NCBI GenBank assembly: GCA_052034135.1
Contig: JBPOJC010000104.1
Span: forward strand, 1 to 9,943
Reading direction: 5' to 3'
From: JAGPKI01 sp052034135
GTDB taxonomy: Bacteria; Caldisericota; Caldisericia; UBA6126; JAGPKI01
DNA length: 9,943 nucleotides
Positions 5,746-9,943 of this stretch are shown piece after piece; the stretch's first letter is position 1, and the number at the start of each line of letters is the position of its first letter. A program made the position numbers and the translations under genes. The notes below the pieces were generated by a model. That model worked only from the letters and a program-made list of their open reading frames with translations. It had not been told where the DNA came from and did no database searches.

Positions 5746-6855
5746 ATGAAAAAATTTTTACCTTTAATAATAGTTTTTTTGGTTTTTATTGCTCAAATAC
5801 AGTTTAAAGAAGAAAATGTTGTTATGACTCTTCATTCTGCACCTGAGAGAAAGCTTTTAGCTGAATTAAGTAAAAAATACGAAGTACTTCCTGGCTTCTA
5901 TAACCCAACAATAAAAATGACGAATAAGGCAATTTACACTGTAGCAGTTTCGAAAAACGAGAAGCGTTATATAGTTTTTGCAAGAGATATTGATACTAAA
6001 GCAGATTCTATTCTTATGTATGATACAAAAACACATGAACTAAAAGGTAAAGTTACTTTGGTTCCATTAAGAATAAGTAATTCTATTAACGAAAAGAGGG
6101 AAATATTAGATATAGATGGAGATAGAAATCTTGAAGTATTGGTGCCAACTCTTGATAGTTCATCCGAAAAAGGAATAAAAATTTTTAGAATCAACAAAGA
6201 TTCTTTCTCAGAAGTTAAAGTAAATATCCTTCCCGGATATACGGAGATAGATGTTAACGATATTGATTTAGATGGTAAATATGAACTCATTTGCTTTAGA
6301 GACATGAATGGTGTTCCAATGCTTCCGCATATATTTAAATGGGAAAATGGAGAGTATAAACTTATAGATGCAATCAATTATCCAAAAATAATCGAGGATA
6401 ATTTAAAAAAGCTTTCTATTTTTGAAAAAAAGGGAATTGAATCAGGAAACAACCTGCTTCTTTTAGATGTTTACCTCTCTCGTGCTTATACTTATTTAAA
6501 GAAAAAAGATTACCAAAGATTCGGAGATTGTATCGATAAAATTCAGAGTTTTTCAAATACCGTAGATGCGGGTATAAAATTGAGAATTTATAAAAGTAAA
6601 GTTTATTTAGGCTATCTATATTTAGATAGAAATGACCCAGAAACAGGGTACGATTATCTTAAAGATGCCTCTACATATATGTATCCAGTTAATGACCAGA
6701 ATAGAGTTGAAAGCATGATTTATGCTGAATTAGCAGGTTATCTTATAGATAAATATGAATTTAAAAAAGCAAAGGAAAGTTTGGAAATTTCTCTTAAGTT
6801 CTATCCGGATAATATGATTGCTAAAAATTACCTTTCTGTAGTAGAAAACTTTTAG
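5746..6855 (+). CDS. Exported/anchored protein with FG-GAP-like calcium loops and TPR-like C-terminus
   Basis: A 369-residue protein whose function I do not recognise. MKKF and a hydrophobic run (about residues 5-18) form a signal peptide or N-terminal anchor. There is no lipobox Cys, so the protein probably faces outward. The central part is beta-rich and carries two EF-hand-like loops of the FG-GAP/VCBS kind. One is D122-x-D124-G-D126-x-N128-x-E130. The other is D172-x-D174-x-D176-G-x-x-E180. Such loops bind Ca2+ between beta-propeller blades, but two are too few for a full propeller. From about residue 235 it is helical with TPR-like pieces: YLSRAYTYLKKKDY, then YLGYLYLDRNDPETGYDYL, then FKKAKESLEISLKFYPDN near 340-358. 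A cell-envelope scaffold or sensor is a guess from this architecture. The ATG at 5746 is the only start; the frame is closed just upstream. It appears monocistronic. Confidence 0.8.
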   Translation: MKKFLPLIIVFLVFIAQIQFKEENVVMTLHSAPERKLLAELSKKYEVLPGFYNPTIKMTNKAIYTVAVSKNEKRYIVFARDIDTKADSILMYDTKTHELKGKVTLVPLRISNSINEKREILDIDGDRNLEVLVPTLDSSSEKGIKIFRINKDSFSEVKVNILPGYTEIDVNDIDLDGKYELICFRDMNGVPMLPHIFKWENGEYKLIDAINYPKIIEDNLKKLSIFEKKGIESGNNLLLLDVYLSRAYTYLKKKDYQRFGDCIDKIQSFSNTVDAGIKLRIYKSKVYLGYLYLDRNDPETGYDYLKDASTYMYPVNDQNRVESMIYAELAGYLIDKYEFKKAKESLEISLKFYPDNMIAKNYLSVVENF

Positions 6856-6994
6856 AAGTAGCAAAATTTCTTTACGTTTCCTAATATTGTCAAAGTTAGT
6901 ATTCTTCTTCGTCATTTCATCTGTTATCCTCAAGTGTCTTTATCGGTGACCTTTTCCATACTTCTTTTTTTATCTGGATTTTTGCGATTTAGAT

Positions 6995-7038
6995 GAGGAA
7001 ATCATTTGGTTGTTGAGAAGACACTTCCTCTGGGTAAC
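6995..7038 (-). repeat. Decayed GTCA-type repeat, inverted orientation
   Basis: Read on the minus strand it begins GTTACCCAGAGGAAGTGTCT and continues to ATTTCCTC. This lines up with the unit at 3667-3707 through the GAGG-x-AGTGTCT, ACC and GAT blocks. It contains a GAAG/CTTC mini-hairpin. It is degenerate, so orientation is likely but not certain. Confidence 0.45.
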
Positions 7039-7047
7039 CACCCCACA

Positions 7048-7095
7048 GTCATTCCGAAGTGCGTATTTTTGCACACAAGTCCTTAAGGAATCTCC
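7048..7095 (+). repeat. D-type palindromic repeat
   Basis: Begins GTCATTCCGAAGTGCG and ends GGAATCTCC. Outer arms ATTCC (7051-7055) and GGAAT (7087-7091) pair, and inner arms GTGC (7059-7062) and GCAC (7071-7074) pair over an 8-nt loop. Related to the degenerate hairpin at 4112-4150. Confidence 0.75.
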
Positions 7096-7108
7096 TTGTT
7101 GCCACAAC

Positions 7109-7136
7109 GTCTTTCTGAGCGAAGCGAAGAATCTCC
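7109..7136 (+). repeat. E-type palindromic repeat (short form)
   Basis: GTCTTTCTGAGCGAAGCG followed by AAGAATCTCC. The arms TTCT and AGAA pair around GAGCGAAGCGA. It lies 13 bases after the D-type unit in the same orientation. It closely resembles intergenic repeats of the form GTCATTCTGAGCGAAGCG that I recall from many unrelated bacteria. Confidence 0.75.
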
Positions 7137-7156
7137 TCATTTTTTCCTCAAATTGT

Positions 7157-7185
7157 TTATCTTGAATAAAAAGTATTAGTATAAT
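7157..7185 (+). promoter_or_regulatory. Putative upstream promoter P1 of the hydrolase/MFS unit
   Basis: TTATCT (7157-7162) and a perfect TATAAT (7180-7185) are 17 nt apart. The -35 is far from TTGACA, but the same TTATCT stands in front of P2. A start near 7192 would give a leader of about 190 nt. Confidence 0.4.
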
Positions 7186-7194
7186 AGTATTATA
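7180..7194. promoter_or_regulatory. 15-bp palindrome overlapping the P1 -10
   Basis: TATAATA and TATTATA are exact inverted repeats around a central G. They start at the first -10 base and reach the predicted start site. The placement resembles the palindrome at the BMP promoter, but the sequence differs. It may be an operator or chance in AT-rich DNA. Confidence 0.3.
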
Positions 7195-7205
7195 GAAAAT
7201 TCTTA

Positions 7206-7235
7206 TTATCTTTAAATATAAAGGAATGGTATACT
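7206..7235 (+). promoter_or_regulatory. Putative downstream promoter P2 of the hydrolase/MFS unit
   Basis: TTATCT (7206-7211), 18 nt, then TG-G-TATACT (7227-7235), an extended -10 with one mismatch. P1 and P2 share TTATCTT and similar spacing, so one may be a duplicate of the other. The leader from P2 would be about 140 nt. Confidence 0.4.
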
Positions 7236-7241
7236 TTGCAT

Positions 7242-7384
7242 AAGTGAAGTGCAAGAAATATCTAAATCCAGAGAATTTACAGAAGTGAAAGTAATATAAG
7301 TAAAAGCGATAATAAAAGTAACAGAGTGAAAATCGAGAGAATATAACCTTGAGAATAAATTTTAAAAATGAGAGGGAGGTAAAA
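7242..7384 (+). promoter_or_regulatory. Purine-rich leader with about 41-nt repeated motif and ribosome binding site
   Basis: Cytosine is rare here (about ten in 143 bases). AGTGAA recurs at 7243, 7284 and 7325, exactly 41 bases apart each time. The last two copies share flanks (T-ACAG before, ATATAA after), so the leader looks like a decayed tandem duplication. GGGAGG at 7374-7379 is 5 nt before the ATG. No hairpin or known SAH or SAM riboswitch motif is visible. Confidence 0.4.
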
Positions 7385-8614
7385 ATGGAAGATAAAAGAG
7401 AAGAAGAAGGGCTACAGAAAATTAATTGGGTATCTGAGAGAATGCCTGTTTTAAAAACTGTAAAAAATTTTCTTGTCAAAGAAAAAATATTTGATGGACT
7501 AAAAATAGGTATGTCAATTCATATCGAAGCTAAAACCGCAAACCTTGTTTTTGCTCTTAGTGAGGCTGGAGCCTGTATTTATGTAGCTGGTAGCAATACT
7601 CTTTCCACCCATGATGATATAGCATATGTTCTCTCAAAGAAAGGTATCAATGTTTTTGCATGGAGAGGCGAAACTGAGGAAGACCATCTTGCAAATTTAC
7701 GAAAAGTTCTCGACAATAAGCCAGATTTAATTGTCGATGATGGCGGAGATCTGACAGTTCTCCTTTCAAAAGAACTTGAATACAAAGAACTAACTCCGAT
7801 TGGTGGTACTGAAGAAACAACTACAGGTATTAAAAGAATTACATCATTGGAATCAGAAGGTCTTTTAAGATTTCCTGTTATTGGCGTTAACAATGCTTCT
7901 ACAAAGCATCTTTTTGATAATAGATTCGGAACAGGAGAATCAGTCCTTTCAACAATTATGAATATTACAAATCTCTCAATCGCAACCAAAAATTTGGTTG
8001 TAGCTGGATATGGTTGGGTAGGAAGAGGCATTGCTGGAAAAGCAAGAGCTTTTGGAGCAAAGGTTTACATAACTGAAGTAGACCCAGTGAAGGCTATGGA
8101 AGCGGATTTTGATGGCTTTTATGTTTACTCTATGGATGAAGCTTCCAAGATTGGTGATATATTTATTACCACAACAGGAAATATAAATGTAATTACTCAA
8201 CGGCATTTTGAATTAATGAAAGATGGAGCAATACTTTGTAACGCAGGTCACTTCAATAAAGAAATTGATGTTCAAGCATTAAATGATTTTTCCTCTTCTA
8301 AGAGATTTATTAAGCCAAATATAGATGAGTATTTTCTGTATAATGGTAGGAGATTATATTTAATTGGTAAAGGAGATATAGTTAATCTTATAGCAGGAGA
8401 TGGAAAACCCGCAGAGATAATGGATTTGTCTTTCTCTTTGGAAGCTTTATCTCTTGAATATTTGGTTAGGAATCGCGGAGGATTTATACCAAAATTATAT
8501 GCTGTTCCTAATTCAATCGACTTGAGAATAGCAGAGTTATACTTAGGTGCTCGTGGAATAAAAATTGATAGGCTTGACCAAACACAAAAACAATATCGCT
8601 CAAGTTGGTTCTAA
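7385..8614 (+). CDS. ahcY: Adenosylhomocysteinase, short thermophile/archaeal type
   Basis: This 409-residue cytoplasmic enzyme cleaves S-adenosylhomocysteine reversibly into adenosine and homocysteine with bound NAD. That removes the inhibitor left by methyltransferases. Catalytic blocks are intact: DDGGDL (118-123), GGTEETTTG (140-148), K174 and D178-N179 in STKHLFDNRFGTGES, and the NAD-binding GYGWVG (208-213) followed by E231-x-D233. Like Thermotoga and archaeal members it lacks the C-terminal K-x-x-x-Y tail that reaches the partner's cofactor in the long form, ending DQTQKQYRSSWF. At the substrate site H46-x-E-x-K-T replaces the HMTVET of the animal enzyme. Some relatives act on S-inosylhomocysteine, so substrate choice is open. 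GGGAGG is 5 nt before the ATG at 7385; an in-frame TTG at 7349 lacks such a site. First gene of a pair with the MFS carrier. Confidence 0.95.
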   Translation: MEDKREEEGLQKINWVSERMPVLKTVKNFLVKEKIFDGLKIGMSIHIEAKTANLVFALSEAGACIYVAGSNTLSTHDDIAYVLSKKGINVFAWRGETEEDHLANLRKVLDNKPDLIVDDGGDLTVLLSKELEYKELTPIGGTEETTTGIKRITSLESEGLLRFPVIGVNNASTKHLFDNRFGTGESVLSTIMNITNLSIATKNLVVAGYGWVGRGIAGKARAFGAKVYITEVDPVKAMEADFDGFYVYSMDEASKIGDIFITTTGNINVITQRHFELMKDGAILCNAGHFNKEIDVQALNDFSSSKRFIKPNIDEYFLYNGRRLYLIGKGDIVNLIAGDGKPAEIMDLSFSLEALSLEYLVRNRGGFIPKLYAVPNSIDLRIAELYLGARGIKIDRLDQTQKQYRSSWF

Positions 8615-8618
8615 TATA

Positions 8619-9863
8619 ATGAATCTGACTTTTAATTATAGAGCTTATCCTCGTAATATAAAGGCTTTTCTCTTAAATGTTGTATTTGCATCTCTTGGAT
8701 CAGGTATTTATGAAGTTTTAATAAGTCTTTATCTTATAAGTGTTGGATATTCCGAAACGTTTATTGGTCTATTTTTTTCCATAGGAGCAATTGCTTTAGG
8801 CTTGTTTGCAATTCCAGCGGGAATAATATCTGATAAAATTGGTAGAAAAACGTCTTTTATCATTTCAAGAATAGGTATGATTATTTCACTTTTTCTATTA
8901 ATTACTTTTGTTAATCCTGTAGTAATTCTCTTAAACATTGCACTATTTAACATATCCCAGGTTTTTTATATTGTATCTTCAGCTCCCTATATAGTAGATG
9001 TTGTTCCAGCCGAAGATAGGGTTCGAGTGTCAAGTATTATATTTTTCTCCTCTTTCATTGCTATAACTGTTGGTAACCTTTTAAGCGGAACGTTATCATC
9101 CATATATGGTAAAATTTTTTCAGTTTCACAGAATAGCCCTCAAGCAATAAGGTTTAGCCTTTATTTTTATGTTATTTTTTTGATAATTTCTCTAATTTCT
9201 CTTTTAAAAATAGAAGAAATTCATAAAGTAAAGATTGAATCAGTTTCAAGTTTCTTGCGCATAAATGATTTAAATTTAAAAAATTTCTCTTTCTTGAAAG
9301 GTATTATTATTGTATTAATAGCAGCAACAATTGTAAATTTTGGAGCTTCTTTTATTCTTCCTTTCTTCCCAATTTACTTTAAAAATAGATTTAACATAAG
9401 CACACAGTACATTGGTTTACTTTTTAGTCTTTCAAATATTCCATTAGCTTTTGCTTCGCTTCTTTCCGATAAAATTGTGAAACGCTTCGGGATGAATAAA
9501 GGTATAGCTTTATGTCAGTTTTTAGGTGCCCCATTTGCTTTAATGATGGGTTTTCCGTTTGGGCTTTACGTTACATATTTTGCTTTTGTTATGCGAAAGA
9601 TTTTCCTAAACTTTTATGGCCCAATTTGGGATAACTTTCTAATGAGTCTTGTACGAAGCGAAGATAGTGGAAAAGCTTTAGCATTCATTAATTTATCAGT
9701 AAATATTTTTAGTGGTATAGGGACAGCTATTTCGGGATACTTTTTCAAAGCAAACTTGTATTTATATCCTTTCCTCATTGCTTCAATATGTACTTTCATA
9801 GCTGCACTATTGTATTATAATTACAAACCTACAAACTCTGCACACTGCTCTCCGTCTTCCTGA
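8619..9863 (+). CDS. MFS transporter
   Basis: A 414-residue inner-membrane carrier of the major facilitator superfamily, with about twelve hydrophobic helices in two halves joined by a polar loop near residues 200-225. Motif A in the first half is GIISDKIGRK (68-77). A matching LLSDKIVKRFG lies between helices 8 and 9 in the second half. It looks like a DHA1-type or uncharacterised proton-coupled carrier; the substrate is unknown. The ATG at 8619 is 4 nt after the hydrolase stop and has no clear Shine-Dalgarno, so translation is probably coupled to the gene before it. In-frame TTG codons at 8565 and 8574 inside the hydrolase would add up to 18 polar residues and are less likely. The C-terminus is odd: its last four codons and the TGA stop lie inside a degenerate A-type repeat, so the original tail may have been altered by repeat insertion. 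Confidence 0.9.
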   Translation: MNLTFNYRAYPRNIKAFLLNVVFASLGSGIYEVLISLYLISVGYSETFIGLFFSIGAIALGLFAIPAGIISDKIGRKTSFIISRIGMIISLFLLITFVNPVVILLNIALFNISQVFYIVSSAPYIVDVVPAEDRVRVSSIIFFSSFIAITVGNLLSGTLSSIYGKIFSVSQNSPQAIRFSLYFYVIFLIISLISLLKIEEIHKVKIESVSSFLRINDLNLKNFSFLKGIIIVLIAATIVNFGASFILPFFPIYFKNRFNISTQYIGLLFSLSNIPLAFASLLSDKIVKRFGMNKGIALCQFLGAPFALMMGFPFGLYVTYFAFVMRKIFLNFYGPIWDNFLMSLVRSEDSGKALAFINLSVNIFSGIGTAISGYFFKANLYLYPFLIASICTFIAALLYYNYKPTNSAHCSPSS

Positions 9864-9894
9864 GGAATGCATCTGAAAGCGACGAAAGTCTTCC
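9854..9894 (+). repeat. Degenerate A-type repeat overlapping the MFS stop codon
   Basis: Shares CCTGAGGA and AGCGACGAA with the other A units at the same spacing, but the outer arms have diverged and no longer pair. The MFS stop TGA (9861-9863) is the TGA of the repeat's CCTGAGG. Confidence 0.75.
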
Positions 9895-9904
9895 ATTAAC
9901 CCCC

Positions 9905-9943
9905 GTCACCCTGAGGAGCGCTTATCACAGCGACGAAGGGTCT
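9905..9943 (+). repeat. A-type palindromic repeat, copy 4 (cut by window end)
   Basis: GTCACCCTGAGGAGCGCT to GAAGGGTCT, running off the window. Both stems are perfect: ACCCT (9908-9912) with AGGGT (9937-9941), and CGCT (9919-9922) with AGCG (9929-9932). It is the best-paired A copy and lies 10 bases after the degenerate one. Confidence 0.88.

Larger units (their letters stand above)
6856..7156. other. Intergenic region with decayed and intact repeats, no gene
   Basis: No credible protein gene is seen between 6856 and the hydrolase. No clear terminator follows the upstream stop. The first 130 bases are T-rich sequence without recognisable features. From 6995 to 7136 there are three repeat units, listed separately. 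A reading frame on the minus strand (6970-7479) translates the repeats and is not a gene. Confidence 0.65.

Noticed and set aside
5967..6377. 136-codon frame opposite the FG-GAP/TPR gene, and similar frames opposite the hydrolase and MFS genes
   Set aside because: They are antisense shadows of well-supported genes, with no start signals of their own or recognisable protein.
7349..7384. TTG at 7349 as the hydrolase start
   Set aside because: There is no Shine-Dalgarno before it, whereas GGGAGG precedes the ATG at 7385. The added residues are encoded by the purine-rich leader.
7242..7384. SAH or SAM riboswitch in the hydrolase leader
   Set aside because: Those RNAs need several GC-containing helices. 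This leader is purine-rich, C-poor and shows no stable stem.
6970..7479. 169-codon reading frame on the minus strand
   Set aside because: It covers the repeats, the promoter region and the start of the hydrolase gene. Its composition is that of translated repeat and AT-rich leader.

Overview
The window is AT-rich bacterial DNA, roughly one-third G+C. It holds seven protein genes, one of them cut by the left edge, and two intergenic regions packed with short palindromic repeats. Gene content suggests a thermophilic or anaerobic low-GC bacterium. The ABC exporter half resembles Thermotoga TM288, and the S-adenosylhomocysteine hydrolase is the short Thermotoga/archaeal type. Caldisericum-, Dictyoglomus- or Thermotoga-like lineages are plausible. 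I infer this from remembered family resemblance and cannot name a species.

Layout. 1-1332 (+): 3' part of a heterodimer-type ABC exporter subunit. 1374-3579 (-): a two-gene unit convergent to it, with an AI-2E-family membrane protein followed 10 nt later by a compact PelF-like GT4 glycosyltransferase. 3580-4227: an intergenic cluster of GTCA-type palindromic repeats in both orientations, then a promoter whose -10 lies in a 22-bp palindrome. 4228-5160 (+): a BMP/PnrA-like substrate-binding lipoprotein. A perfect bidirectional terminator separates it from the convergent HU gene (5254-5532, -). 5533-5745 is a divergent promoter region. 5746-6855 (+): an exported or anchored protein with two calcium-loop motifs of FG-GAP/VCBS type and a TPR-like C-terminus. 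6856-7384: three more repeats, two tandem promoter-like sequences and a purine-rich leader. 7385-9863 (+): the hydrolase and an MFS transporter, 4 nt apart. The window ends in two more repeats, one of which supplies the MFS stop codon.

How the genes work together. Two couplings are supported by spacing: the AI-2E protein with the glycosyltransferase, and the hydrolase with the MFS carrier. The second suggests transport linked to the methyl cycle (nucleoside, homocysteine or a related product), which is inference. The BMP lipoprotein is an orphan here, with no permease or ATPase beside it. I see no tRNA, rRNA, CRISPR array, transposase or phage gene. The most unusual content is the mosaic family of palindromic repeats and the operator-like palindromes at promoters, not a new multi-gene system.
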